From: Nematostella vectensis
Taxonomy: Eukaryota; Cnidaria; Anthozoa; Actiniaria; Edwardsiidae
Assembly: GCF_932526225.1 (NCBI RefSeq)
Contig: NC_064040.1
Location: 12,872,856 to 12,936,855, forward strand
Direction of reading: 5' to 3'
Length of the DNA stretch: 64,000 bases
In this document: positions 25,201-37,900 of the stretch, piece by piece
Position numbering within the stretch: position 1 is the stretch's first letter
Layout of the letters: each line of letters begins with the position of its first letter
Notes under the pieces: model-generated
Told to the model about the DNA's origin: nothing
The model's input: only the letters and a program-made list of their open reading frames with translations
Database searches by the model: none
Made by a program: the position numbers and the translations under genes

Positions 25201-28200
25201 TGGTCATGTCATCAGCAGGGTGTGCTAGTGGTCATGTCATCAGCAGGGTGTGTTAGTGGTCATGTCATCAGCTGGGTGTGTTAGTGGTCATGTCATCAGC
25301 AGGGTGTGCTAGTGGTCATGTCATCAGCAGGGTGTGCTAGTTGTCATGTCATCAGCAGGGTGTGCTAGTGGTCATGTCATCAGCAGGGTGTGTTAGTGGT
25401 CATGTCATCAGCAGGGTGTGCTAGTGGTCATGTCATCAGCAGGGTGTGCTAGTGGTCATGTTATCAGCAGGGTGTGCTAGTTGTCATGTCATCAGCAGGG
25501 TGTGTTAGTGGTCATGTCATCAGCAGGGTGTGCTAGTGGTCATGACATCAGCAGGGTGTGTTAGTTGTCATGTCATCAGCAGGGTGTGCTAGTGGTCATG
25601 TCATCAGCAGGGTGTGTTAGTGGTCATGTCATCAGCAGGGTGTGCTAGTGGTCATGTCATCAGCAGGGTGTGTTAGTGGTCATGTCATCAGCAGGGTGTG
25701 CTAGTGGTCATGTCATCAGCAGGGTGTGCTAGTGGTCATGTCATCAGCAGGGTGTGTTAGTGGTCATGTCATCAGCAGGGTGTGTTAGTGGTCATGTCAT
25801 CAGCAGGGTGTGCTAGTGGTCATGTCATCAGCAGGGTGTGCTAGTTGTCATGTCATCAGCAGGGTGTGCTAGTGGTCATGTCATCAGCAGGGTGTGCTAG
25901 TGGTCATGTCATCAGCAGGGTGTGCTAGTGGTCATGTCATCAGCAGGGTGTGCTAGTTGTCATGTCATCAGCAGGGTGTGCTAGTGGTCATGTCATCAGC
26001 AGGGTGTGCTAGTGGTCATGTCATCAGCAGGGTGTGCTAGTTGTCATGTCATCAGCAGGGTGTGCTAGTGGTCATGTCATCAGCAGGGTGTGTTAGTGGT
26101 CATGTCATCAGCAGGGTGTGCTAGTGGTCATGTCATCAGCAGGGTGTGCTAGTGGTCATGTCATCAGCAGGGTGTGCTAGTGGTCATGTCATCAGCAGGG
26201 TGTGCTAGTGGTCATGTCATCAGCAGGGTGTGTTAGTGGTCATGTCATCAGCAGGGTGTGCTATTGGTCTTGTAATCAGCAGGGTGTGCTAGTGGTCATG
26301 TCATCAGTAAGGTGTGCTAGTGGTCTTGTTATCAGCAGTGTGTGCTAGTGGTCATGTCATCAGCAGGGTGTGTTAGTGGTCATGTCATCAGTAAGGTGTG
26401 CTAGTGGTCATGTCATCAGCAGGGTGTGTTAGTGTTCATGTCATCAGCAGGGTGTGCTAGTGGTCATGTCATCAGCAGGGTGTGTTAGTGGTCATGTCAT
26501 CAGTAAGGTGTGCAAGTGGTCATGTCATCAGCAGGGTGTGTTAGTGGTCATGTCATCAGCAGGGTGTGCTAGTGGTCATGTCATCAGCAGGGTGTGCTAG
26601 TGGTCATGTCATCAGCAGGGTGTGCTAGTGGACATGTCATCAGCAGGGTGTGCTAGTGGTCATGTCATCAGCAGGGTGTGCTAGTGGTCATGTCATCAGC
26701 AGGGTGTGTTAGTGGTCATGTCATCAGCAGGGTGTGTTAGTGGTCATGTCATCAGCAGGGTGTGCTAGTGGTCATGTCATCAGTAAGGTGTGCTAGTGGT
26801 CATGTCATCAGCAGGGTGTGCTAGGGTCATGTCATCAGCAGGGTGTGCTAGTGGTCATGTCATCAGCAGGGTGTGCTAGTGGTCATGTCATCAGCAGGGT
26901 GTGTTAGTGGTCATGTCATCAGTAAGGTGTGCTAGTGGTCATGTCATCAGCAGGGTGTGCTAGTGGTCATGTCATCAGCAGGGTGTGCTAGTGGTCATGT
27001 CATCAGCAGGGTGTGTTAGTGGTCATGTCATCAGCAGGGTGTGCTAGTGGTCATGTCATCAGCAGGGTGTGTTAGTGGTCATGTCATCAGCAGGGTGTGT
27101 TAGTGGTCATGTCATCAGCAGGGTGTGTTAGTGGTCATGTCATCAGTAAGGTGTGTTAGTGGTCATGTCATCAGCAGGGTGTGCTAGTGGTCATGTCATC
27201 AGCAGGGTGTGCTAGTGGTCATGTCATCAGCAGGGTGTGTTAGTGGTCATGTCATCAGCAGGGTGTGTTAGTGGTCATGTCATCAGCAGGGTGTGCTAGT
27301 GGTCATGTCATCAGCAGGGTGTGCTAGTGGTCATGTCATCAGCAGGGTGTGCTAGTGGTCATGTCATCAGCAGGGTGTGCTAGTGGTCATGTCATCAGCA
27401 GGGTGTGTTAGTGGTCATGTCATCAGCAGGGTGTGCTAGTGGTCTGGTCATCAGCAGGGTGTGTTAGTGTTCATGTCATCAGCAGGGTGTGCTAGTGGTC
27501 ATGTCATCAGCAGGGTGTGCTAGTGGTCATGTCATCAGCAGGGTGTGCTAGTGGTCATGTCATCAGCAGGGTGTGTTAGTGGTCATGTCATCAGCAGGGT
27601 GTGTTAGTGGTCATGTCATCAGCAGGGTGTGCTAGTGGTCATGTCATCAGCAGGGTGTGCTAGTGGTCATGTCATCGGCAGGGTGTGCTAGTGGTCATGT
27701 CATCAGCAGGGTGTGTTAGTGGTCATGTCATCAGCAGGGTGTGCTAGTGGTCTGGTCATCAGCAGGGTGTGTTAGTGGTCATGTCATCAGCAGGGTGTGC
27801 TAGTGGTCATGTCATCAGCAGGGTGTGTTAGTGGTCATGTCATCAGTAAGGTGTGCAAGTGGTCATGTCATCAGCAGGGTGTGTTAGTGGTCATGTCATC
27901 AGCAGGGTGTGCTAGTGGTCATGTCATCAGCAGGGTGTGCTAGTGGTCATGTCATCAGCAGGGTGTGCTAGTGGTCATGTCATCAGTAGGGTGTGCTAGT
28001 GGTCATGTCATCAGCAGGGTGTGCTAGTGGTCATGTCATCAGCAGGGTGTGTTAGTTGTCATGTCATCAGCAGGGTGTGTTAGTGGTCATGTCATCAGCA
28101 GGGTGTGCTAGTGGTCATGTCATCAGCAGGGTGTGTTAGTGGTCATGTCATCAGTAAGGTGTGTTAGTGGTCTTGTTATCAGCAGTGTGTGCTAGTGGTC

Positions 28201-31200
28201 ATGTCATCAGCAGGGTGTGTTAGTGGTCATGTCATCAGTAAGGTGTGCTAGTGGTCATGTCATCAGCAGGGTGTGTTAGTGTTCATGTCATCAGCAGGGT
28301 GTGCTAGTGGTCATGTCATCAGCAGGGTGTGTTAGTGGTCATGTCATCAGTAAGGTGTGCAAGTGGTCATGTCATCAGCAGGGTGTGTTAGTGGTCATGT
28401 CATCAGTAAGGTGTGCTAGTGGTCATGTCATCAGTAAGGTGTGCTAGTAGTCATGTCATCAGCAGGGTGTGTTAGTGGTCATGTCATCAGCAGGGTGTGC
28501 TAGTGGTCATGTCATCAGCAGGGTGTGCTAGTGGTCATGTCATCAGCAGGGTGTGCTAGTGGTCATGTCATCAGCAGGGTGTGCTAGTGGTCATGTCATC
28601 AGCAGGGTGTGCTAGTGGTCATGTCATCAGCAGGGTGTGCTAGTGGTCATGTCATCAGTAAGGTGTGCTAGTGGTCATGTCATCAGCAGGGTGTGCTAGT
28701 GGTCATGTCATCAGCAGGGTGTGCTAGTGGTCATCTCATCAGCAGGGTGTGTTAGTGGTCATGTCATCAGTAAGGTGTGCTAGTGGTCATGTCATCAAAA
28801 GGGTGTGTTAGTGATCTTGTCATCAGCAGGGTGTGTTAGTTTGCAGTTCAGCAGGGATTGCTTGATGTTTGTTGTTTGGTTGATTAATTATTCATACCTC
28901 CCTTGTCCAGGACTCGTTTAAGCTAAGAAGGAAGTTGTTAGACATCTTTATCCATGATTGAGCAGGTTTTAAGCATCCTGCCTGATGAAGAAAATGCGAG
29001 TGATGTAACATTTTGTGACATAAGCAGTTATCAATCAACAGTAATATACTTCTCTCATGGTGAGTGAGTACTTGTATGAGCTTCTACCATTCTCCTCCCA
29101 CATGATCATGTTGGCTGTCACTGCACGCACATACTGGTCTTTATCATACCTATCCAAACAGAAAAATAGTCATTCAATGAAATAAAAATAATAGGTAGAA
29201 AGTCATGGCTGAAGACATAGCAAAAAAATGGCATGAAATTTTCGAATTCTCAATATATAAGCTCAAGATTCTGCATACAAGGAGATCCTCTGACCTAGAA
29301 ATTTAAAAGATATGAAATTGAGATATTTGCAAGCAAAATTGGCTTAATTTCTGATCAGAGCCCGACTTCTTCCTAAAAACGAGGAGAATTCATACTTTGA
29401 ACATTTGAAAATTGCACTTCAAGCCTCATATTGTGAAGACGAATCCATTAGAAAAAATACTTTTTGATATGTTGGTTTACATAACATAAGGAACCTCTAT
29501 GCAAAAATTCAAGCTTTCTGAAGTTAACCAGACTATTTGGGAGAACTTGCCATTTCTTTGCTTTGTCATGGCTGAATTCACTGAATACATACAGGTCAAA
29601 CTCAGGTACAAAGGGCTCATCTATTTTTACTTGCTGGGGGCATCCATACTTGTGTACGTCATACTGCAATTGAATCATTATCATTGCGTATTTTACTCCA
29701 AACTATGGCCATTATATTATTTACTATTTATTATTGACTGGAACGCGAGACTGCCAATATTTTTTGATGTGTAGCCAAGGGAAACATGACTGTTTGGGGG
29801 TCCACAAGACTGCTTTCCCGAGTCTTGTGGACCATCATACCAAGTGTCAAAAAGAACAAAACAAAAATATACAATTTTACAATTTATTGAAATGGCAATA
29901 TTAAAAGCAAAGATAAATCCTTTGAAAATGAATAATATGCAAGTGTGGACGTTTAACTGGTGCAATCACATGATGTTTTTGTGTGGTGGCATCAGGATTT
30001 TATATTTCCCTGTTATTCCCCTCTGACAAGTCACGGAAACAGTGAAATTTCGTGCCCTTCATGCGACACCCTATTGATTTTTAGAATACACAGTCCTACC
30101 CCTAAAACATCCTAATATGTCTTTTGAGTTTGCATACCTCAAATGATGTGTTAACAACTTGTGACCTTAAATTAAAAACAAAACACCTCTTTAAGTCACT
30201 TTCAAATGACAAGTGTTTACAATTATCAACAGGGCCTCTAGCTGAATGCAGGATTTCTTTGGAAATGATTATTAAAGATAATATTTTACCAAGAAATCAT
30301 GTACTTAACATAGTCTATACTTGAGATTAGAGTTACCTTAGGGATTGTGTGAACTGCTTGGTTACCCTTGTTACCCCAAAATTGGGAACCCTCCCCCTAA
30401 AGTAGCTTCCCTCCTTCCACTATTAATGATATTTAATAAACACTCCTTTACCTGGAAAGAAGCTCATTGCATCCAAGAAATGTAAGCCTAAGTAAGCAAA
30501 ACATAGTGAACATAAATCTTAACCACATGATTGACTTAACCACATGACTGATTTTTTTTACAAGCAAAAAGTGCAATACATCCCCCCAAAGCAGCTGGCC
30601 AATGCTCTATTTACAGCTATCACTAAGCTTCACTGGAACAGATTGAGGGCTCACAAAAATGAGCTGGAAAACAAGCCTACTGACCTTCTTGGTTGAATAT
30701 GTCTGTAAAGAGGACAGCCAATGGAGATGTTGGTAGCCTGTAATTATTTGCAGCCATCAACAGGGGTGGCAAAGTTACCCTAAATAATACACCAAAAACT
30801 GGAATTCGACTCAAATTTTCGTCTTTAATAAAACTTCTTCAGGGCCAGACAAAAATTTGGCAGAGTCGAATCCCAGTTTTTGGTGCATTGTATTTATTCT
30901 TCTGGTTCACAACAGGACTATTTGGGCTTTTTGTAAATAAATCAGGGGTACTTATATTAAATTTAATGGTAAAGCAAAGTTAATCCCCTCACTTAAAAAT
31001 TTTGAATTCAGGGTTAGTGCAAAAATTCACCCAAAATCTGGGGGACAGATCTTAGATGGTATTTTTTTATACTCTATAGCCTGTGTAGCAACTGTTTTTT
31101 TTTTTTTTTGGAAAACCCCGAAACTCCACAGAAGTGAATTTCCACTGGCTCCCACACAAATGTATTTCTGCTGGAATCCCACAGAGAAGATTGTTCACCT

Positions 31201-33713
31201 AATAGTTTAAATACAAATTACAAAGAGAATTTTGAAAACAATTGTATGGCTTGTGGTTTGCATATAATTGCCTGTTTGTGGTTTGCATATAATTGCCTGC
31301 TAGTGGAATGTAGAATTTAGCTAGAATATGTACAGGAATCTTGATAGCAACTTACCACTCTTAATGCCTCACAGGAGGCATCTTCTGAAAATGCCTGGAT
31401 GAAGAATTCACTCTTGTGACTAGCTCTAAAATATGAGCAAATACAGTAAATGAACTTTAGGCAAATGTCCAATGCTATACTGGTGTGGGCAATGACATGA
31501 CATTATTTACAGGTAATCATAAAATGATTGCCATATTTTGCTTGTCTTTTTGGTGGGCATTTGTATGGTTGCAAACTATCTTATAATCTTGTGCTAGCGG
31601 GATGTAGAGAAGTGTATGATACAGCCTCTTCCTAGGGGGTGTGCACCCACCTTGGCCACAAAAAAAAGTAGGCTATTTCTTACTGAGGGGCCTAAGAATG
31701 TTATTTCCCCCTTTTAGCAAATCCTGGGTACAGGTCTGGCTGACCAGGCAATCAGCCCAGAGGTTAGCAAGGTGACCAGGCAATCAGGCCAGAGGTTAGC
31801 AAGGTGACCAGGCAATCAGCCCAGAGGTTAGCAAGGTGACCAGGCAATCAGCCCAGAGGTTAACAATGTGATCAGGTAATCAGCCCAGAGGTTAGCAAGG
31901 TGACTAGGCAATCCGACCAGAGGTTAACAAGGTGACCAGGCAATCAGCCCAGAGGTTAACAATGTGACCAGGCAATCAGCCCAGAGGTTAGAAAGGTGAC
32001 CAGGCAATCAGCCCTGAGGTTAGCAAAGTGACCAGGCAGTCAGCCCAGAGGTTAGCAAGGTGACCAGGCAATCAGCCCAGAGGTTAGCAAGGTGACCAGG
32101 CAATCTGTCCAGAGGTTAGCAAGGTGACCAGGCAATCAGAGCAGAGGTTAACAAGGTGACCAGGCAATCAGCCCAGAGGTTATCAAGGGGAAATGATAAC
32201 TCACTTGATAGAAATATCTTGGAAGTTGGAATACCCTGTTTAAATTCCCTGATATGGGTGTTGATTTGTTTAATTTTTATATTTTTTTTTACCTTGATTG
32301 ATTGATGTTAGGTTTACTAGTTATGGCTGCTGTCTGATAAAACAAAACAAAAAACACAAAATCTCATCGCACTTCAGTTCTTAGCAATTAAACTCTTGTA
32401 TGAATTTTTGACATACCACATTTCTTGTAATGACTCCTTTAAATGTAGTTGATGCTTGAACACTTGTCATGTTGAACAATAAGAGGGATGGATCACTTAC
32501 TCCACCCTAGAAAACAACAAGAATATATATGGTGGCTTTTTTGGACTGGAAGTTAATAGACAAGAAAATGTTAACTTATTTTTTTCTAGGGACTGGGATA
32601 ACTTAGACAAGAAAATGTTAAATTAAATTTTAAAATAAAATTAAAATTTCTATATGGACTGGAAGTTTATAGAAAGAGAGAGAAATGAAAATTTTCTATA
32701 TGGCCTCGAAGTTCTAGAGGGGGACGAGAAAATGTTGAGTTATTTTCTATATGGACTGGAAGTTCATATAATGAGAGAGAAAATAATGAAGTCACAACAA
32801 CTTACTATCAATCGATTATCCTGCCAAGCCTCTGGGATCATTTTGGCCCATACCTGAAAAGAATAGGTAAATAAGCTTAAAGCACATTTTTTTTATACTT
32901 TAAGCAGTAATTTTAGGATGAGTGAAAATGCAAGGTTTCTAAAACATAAAGCTGCCAAAAAAGAGAAGAGATTCCTACCTCTATACGCTCTCCTTTATCC
33001 AAATAGTACTGAGGACTTACATTATGGAGAAGGACTTTTTGCTGCAAAGTAACACCTCTATTCAATTCTGTACAACTTTGTCAACGATTAGTTGAACGAA
33101 TTAAGTAACTTAAGTACTTACTTAAGATGTTGTCAATGATAAAAGTTTTTTTTAGAAAAAAGTTTTTAAGAACCCCATTTAACATTTCATATATACAAAA
33201 ATTAGTTCCCATTAATTAGTTCATTAGTTCTCGTTAATTACCTTTGGACACGTGTTTTGTCCAACAGAAAAGCTGCTTAAAGCTGCAAATATAATGATGA
33301 CCCCGCTTGAAACACGGTTCATGCAAAAAGCGACCATTTTGTCTTGGGTTCAAAACCACAGGCTGCCCAACTTATACTGTCGTAGATAATGGGTGAAAGC
33401 GAGGCATTGGGCAGTATTTTTTAAAAGGGACCCAAAAGGACCTAATAAGGCATTTTCTCTTAAATTTTAAGAACTTGCTATTCTTTTAGTGTGCCATTCT
33501 TAGGGGGGACCGAGCTGCTGTCCACGATAAGGCATATACATATAGATAAAGACTTATTTTTGAAAAGGACTTGAAATGCGGTGTTTGTGAAGAAATAAAA
33601 AGCAAACATGATGCAGGAGAGGGCTGTGAATAATCTTTTAGTTGTAATTACCTGAAATAAAATCCAGAATACACCATGGTGGGGGCAACCTTGTTCCCAG
33701 GGCCCTCTGATCC
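19164..33713 (-). CDS. CatSper channel auxiliary subunit (delta/epsilon family), C-terminal exons
   Basis: CatSper auxiliary subunits are single-pass membrane proteins of the sperm flagellar calcium channel. In transcript order the exons are 33713-33652 (tentative), 33272-33242 (tentative), 33041-32979, 32853-32806, 32506-32417, 32235-32205, 31423-31356, 30737-30685, 29149-29050, 19580-19426 and 19326-19164 (stop TAG). Phases agree throughout, giving about 286 residues. Family-like blocks are LLHNVSPQYYLDKGERIEVW, FFIQAFSEDASCEALRV, ATNISIGCPLYRHIQPRR, YDKDQYVRAVTANMIMWEEN, TSAGLYVFNVRVVDPEF and SYCDLVTQFAV. A terminal transmembrane helix follows (FVIPTFLVLGCSCVSIFIIL). Epsilon is my first choice and delta is possible. 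The large extracellular N-terminus is not found upstream; it may lie beyond the fibrinogen gene or be lost. Confidence 0.75.
19653..28840. repeat. 28-bp minisatellite array, about 328 copies, filling a CatSper-subunit intron
   Basis: The unit is GTGTGCTAGTGGTCATGTCA plus TCAGCAGG, with recurring variants (TAAGG for CAGGG, TTAG for CTAG, missing TGG). The array takes up 9.19 kb of the 9.47-kb intron between exons 29149-29050 and 19580-19426. Rare variants repeat at fixed offsets. An offset of 2909 bp links 20107-21711 with 23016-24620, and an offset of 1847 bp links about 26325-26512 with 28172-28359. Large blocks were therefore duplicated after the array formed. No open reading frame or hairpin unit stands out. 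Confidence 0.97.
31731..32187. repeat. 32-bp minisatellite in CatSper-subunit intron
   Basis: About 14 copies of GTGACCAGGCAATCAGCCCA plus GAGGTTAGCAAG occur in the intron between exons 32235-32205 and 31423-31356. The last copy stops about 17 bp from the donor of exon 32235-32205. Confidence 0.93.
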
Positions 33714-33720
33714 CTGTTAA

Positions 33721-33738
33721 TTGGGTCGGCCGACCCAA
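33721..33738. other. Perfect 18-bp palindrome
   Basis: TTGGGTCGGCCGACCCAA is its own reverse complement. It lies 8 bp upstream (on the minus strand) of the most 5' tentative CatSper-subunit exon. No function is known to me. Confidence 0.6.
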
Positions 33739-33946
33739 CTTACAGTTGATTTTGTCAATTGATGCAGCTCGTCACTGACGCTTCCAGGAGCTCATCCGTA
33801 GATAATGCTGGATATCCCTTTAGTCATCATAATGTTATCGATATAACTACTATAATTACAATAATAATAATCAGCAGTAGATCTGTTAGTATTAAGAACA
33901 TCATCAACACAACCACCATCATTTTAGAATCATCATCATCATTTTC

Positions 33947-33995
33947 CAGGGGCGGATCCAGGATTGCAAAATGGGGGGGGGGGGGGGGGGGGGGT
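33947..33995. mobile_element. Fragment with hAT-MITE-type end plus G homopolymer
   Basis: CAGGGGCGGATCCAGGATT resembles a terminal motif common to short inverted-repeat elements in marine invertebrates. It runs into about 20 G residues. No matching right end was found, so this is a truncated copy or a chance match. Confidence 0.35.
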
Positions 33996-34239
33996 GGATA
34001 ATGGCCGGATAGACGGCATATAACTGATCCACTGGTTCTTGGTAGGTCACTACATCGATCTTACAATATTTCACGCTAAATTGGAGTTGTCGCGTAAGCA
34101 ATGTCAAGCAGGCGAAGGAAAGTGGATAGTACCTCCCTTCCTTAAGACATTTATTTTCTTAAAACAAAGTGACTTCATTTCATGGGTAATGCACACCATT
34201 TTTTTCGTACAATGTTTTTAATCTACAATTTCACTGGAA

Positions 34240-34615
34240 TTACACCTTAATGCCTAATGTAATAAATAAGCTAACGCTTTATGTAATTTAAAAAAACAAC
34301 GACTTTATGTAATAAAACAGCTAACGCTTAAAATGTAATATATTTTCAACCTTTAATGTAATAACGGACTTGACGCTTAATGTAATAACACATAAACGCT
34401 GCTTAATGTAATAACTACAAATTAAAAAGCGACTTTCGATTGCAGTTTCAATAAAAAAGACAACCAAACTGATGGTAAGTCATATATAGTCATTCACGAA
34501 TACCATATTCTGCTTTATTTTCGCGCGTAATTGAATTCGCGATTTGAAAAAATTCGCGAAATCAAAGACTAGCGAAAAATAAAGACCGCGAACTTTAATC
34601 TCGCGAAATTTAATG
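34240..34615. other. Short-motif clusters TTAATGTAATAA and TCGCGAA
   Basis: Between 34240 and 34430 the motif (T)TAATGTAATAA recurs about seven times at irregular spacing, often preceded by AACGCTT or ACGCTTA. Immediately after, 34515-34615 holds several TTCGCGA/TCGCGAA motifs in both orientations. No coding exon is visible here. The clusters may be decayed repeats. Confidence 0.45.
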
Positions 34616-34903
34616 GATAAAGAACAATTGATTACAGAGATTGAAGGCTCTATTGAGATCTCCAAGTAAGGGCATGTATAACGAAACTATCGATTATGGC
34701 TAGAGGAACAAAAACACTTCCATCACTGCAAGACTCACTGCCAAGGGAACACTTGTTGATTTTGTTTCAATATTTGGTCCTGTTTTAGTTGTTGGGTTAG
34801 TGAGGTTGATGCGCTATTCTCGTATCCTTATTGGCTAATACTTCACAAAACTGTCAAAGTGGCCACAGTAACATGCGTCGCATTATGTGATGGTTGAGGT
34901 TGC

Positions 34904-37900
34904 TTAGGGTACGTAGTCGGCTGACCTGATTTTCATTTCGGATCGCTTCATGGAATAACGGTGGCCCTTCCATGTATACCAGATTATACCGTTATAATCT
35001 AGAGGATCTTCTCCTTGACGGTAATTCCCGTTCAGATCACTGTGCCTACACGAATTATACCACCACGCAGACGTCATGAGTACTGCACAATTATCATCTG
35101 CCTTCTTGTCATGGTCTTGGTCCTTTGTGGTGAATGCCATTCCTACGTGGTGAGAGAACGAGTCACCAGCTGTGCCTGTAACAAAAGCAAAAAACCACGC
35201 CTTCATTAGTGAGGAACTATTGGTGGATTGGATATTGGATTTGGGGCATTTTCACGGAACGAACAAGTCGAGACATTGCAGGTCTCCTTTGATACATGAA
35301 CAAAATCTACATTTGCATGTACCAAATCGTACACATATATCAAGCAATTATACGTGCCGTGTTGTCCTACGTATACCCAGCACATAATAAGTATCGGGTG
35401 GCTCTCTTTCAATATTTTTTCATGCGTTACATACATAGATTTTTGGCAAAGACCGCCGAGCCTAATATGCTTGTTTGGCTCTTATGGAAATTCGCCGCAA
35501 AAACTGTGAAAATACGGTTCAAAGGAAAAACAGTGTTTTTACATCATGAAAAAATGCTATCAAAGTCCCCTACCTCAAAATTTGAATTCAAAGTATGTTT
35601 TTTTTTTCGATAATATTCTTTCCCTTCACACCTGAGTAAGATCCAAGCGTCAGTTCATAGTTTCTGTTCTCTGCAGACACGGCAAAGTGATCGTAAACGG
35701 CATATCCAGTAGCACCAGTCCAGTCCATCAAGTCAATACGAACTGTGGTATTAGTCTGATTGGTCAGAAGGTGGATCTTGTCAAGTCCAAGCCAGAACTC
35801 TCCCGTCATGTCGCCGAAGCCGCGCTTGTAGTCAGCCCACCCGAGATAGAAGTCCACGGACCCGTCTTGTCTCTTCTGGAACACGGTCCATCCGCCGCCA
35901 TCTGTGGCCTGGTCACAGTACACCTGGAATGAAAACACAATGATCAGAATGGACCCAACACTATGAAACCATCCAACCAGATGAGATTTATGAATACACA
36001 CTCAAGATAATAACGGTCTTCCTGTGTGCTCAACGCCCCTTACACTCTGTTCTCTTACCCTGATGGTCTCCCTGTGTTTACACCGCTCTATTCTTTTTCC
36101 CTGATGTCTCCCTGTGTATTCACCGGTTTGCTGTTCCTTACCCTGATGGTCTCCCTGTGTATACACCTATTCCTTACGCTGACGGTCTCCCTGTGTAGAC
36201 TGATTCCTTACCTTGAACGCATCGCCGTCCGCTGATGGCTTCACTGTGTACAAACCGTTGCTTTTTCCTCCAACTTTCAGCACATCGAGGCAGTTTCTCG
36301 CTGCAGTAAACAAACTTTTATCAATCCTGATACAGTGGAACTTGGATTTTACGATAATCTCGATTTTACGATGTATTTCCCGTCGGAAATACAGTGAAAT
36401 GTATAAGAAATTACCTCGATCTTAAGCTTTAGTTTTCGTATACAGATCAATATTTTTTCTTGGATCCGCGCTTGAAGCCATCTCGACATCCAAGGCTGCC
36501 CCGGTCACCACAGGTGGCCCAATATACATTTCTACAAACGGTCCTGATAATTTAACGGGTGCACATTTCTTAAATAGCCCTGCCAATCCAAATCTCACTA
36601 ATGGCTCTAACGCAGAGAATTCTCGAAATTTATGTAAAAAGGAATTTTTACACGTGTTTTTCCAATGTTTTCCTTTTCTGTCATCCCAGGCGCCCCAGTG
36701 GTTTTCTCGTATGAAAGCGCTTCGATACTAAAGTATATATGGACATAGAAACCATCCATGCAAGAATTAGACAAAGTCCCATTGTCCTGCGGCAAAAAGC
36801 TTTATTATAGCTTTTCCACATAGGATCTTTTTTATACCAAACATGCATGCAAGACATATAGAAGATTGTAAGATTTGAAGAAATTGCGTGAAACATGTCC
36901 TTTGCTATATACCTTACAGGTGATTTTCTGTGGTGAACCAATCAGAGGAAGCCAGAACAACAGCTGTTAGTTGTATTATGTTTACAAGGTTCCCCACATA
37001 AAATTTACCTGAAAAGCTGGATCAAATATAGTAATTAACCCTATAACCAAAATATGTAAAAATATTATAAATCATGTTGTGCTATCTGTATCTTATGCTA
37101 TAATGTTTTGTCTTGGCAAATCAAATTTCTAGAATAAACAAAGGCATTTTTGACATGCCAGCGTGCATTTGCCGTTGGGTTGCTTATTTCTTACACGGAG
37201 CATTACTTAAGATATAAAGGAATTGGTAGTGGATTTTCAATACTGTCCAACACTGTCTCACATTGGTCATTTGTCAATTGGAATGGCCATTTGTCAAGCG
37301 CTAGTGGCAAATGGCCAAATGGTAATATAATGCAGTAGGATGTGGCTTTCAGGGGGAGGGGTGGTCCTATTAATCAATAAATTACAGTTCATCTAGCACT
37401 GCAAGTATCTGATAGCAGTGTAGCATAGGAATTAAGGGGAGATCAATACATAACAGTCGTTAAGAACTGCAAGTATCTGGGCTAAGGGACAAAGTTATGG
37501 CAAAAGTTATGAAAAGTAAGGGGGAGAGGTGGTTTACCATTTATAGCAGACACATAGCACTGCAAGTACCATGGCCAAGGGATAGGGCTATGTGGTAAAT
37601 GGTGGATATGGTGGATATGGTGAAATTTAAGGGGGAGGGGTGGTCCACCATACATAGCAGATATTCAACACTGCAAGTACCACGGCCAAGGGATAGTGCT
37701 ATGTGGCAAATGGTGGATATAGTGGAAATGGTGGATATGGTGAAATGTAAGGGGGAGGGGTGGTCCACCATACATAGCAGACACATAGCACTGCAAGTAC
37801 CATGTTCAAGGGATAGGGCTTGGTGGCAAATGGTGGAAAAGGTGAAATGTAAGTGGGAGGGGTGGTCCACCATACATAGTAGACACATAGCACTGCAAGT

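Noticed and set aside
19653-28840. CRISPR-like array
   Set aside because: Units are contiguous 28-bp repeats without unique spacers, in an intron of a eukaryotic gene.
33744-33785. Possible additional CatSper-subunit exon (…DELHQLTKST)
   Set aside because: It would need an intron of only about 30 bp before the exon at 33713 and has a poor acceptor.
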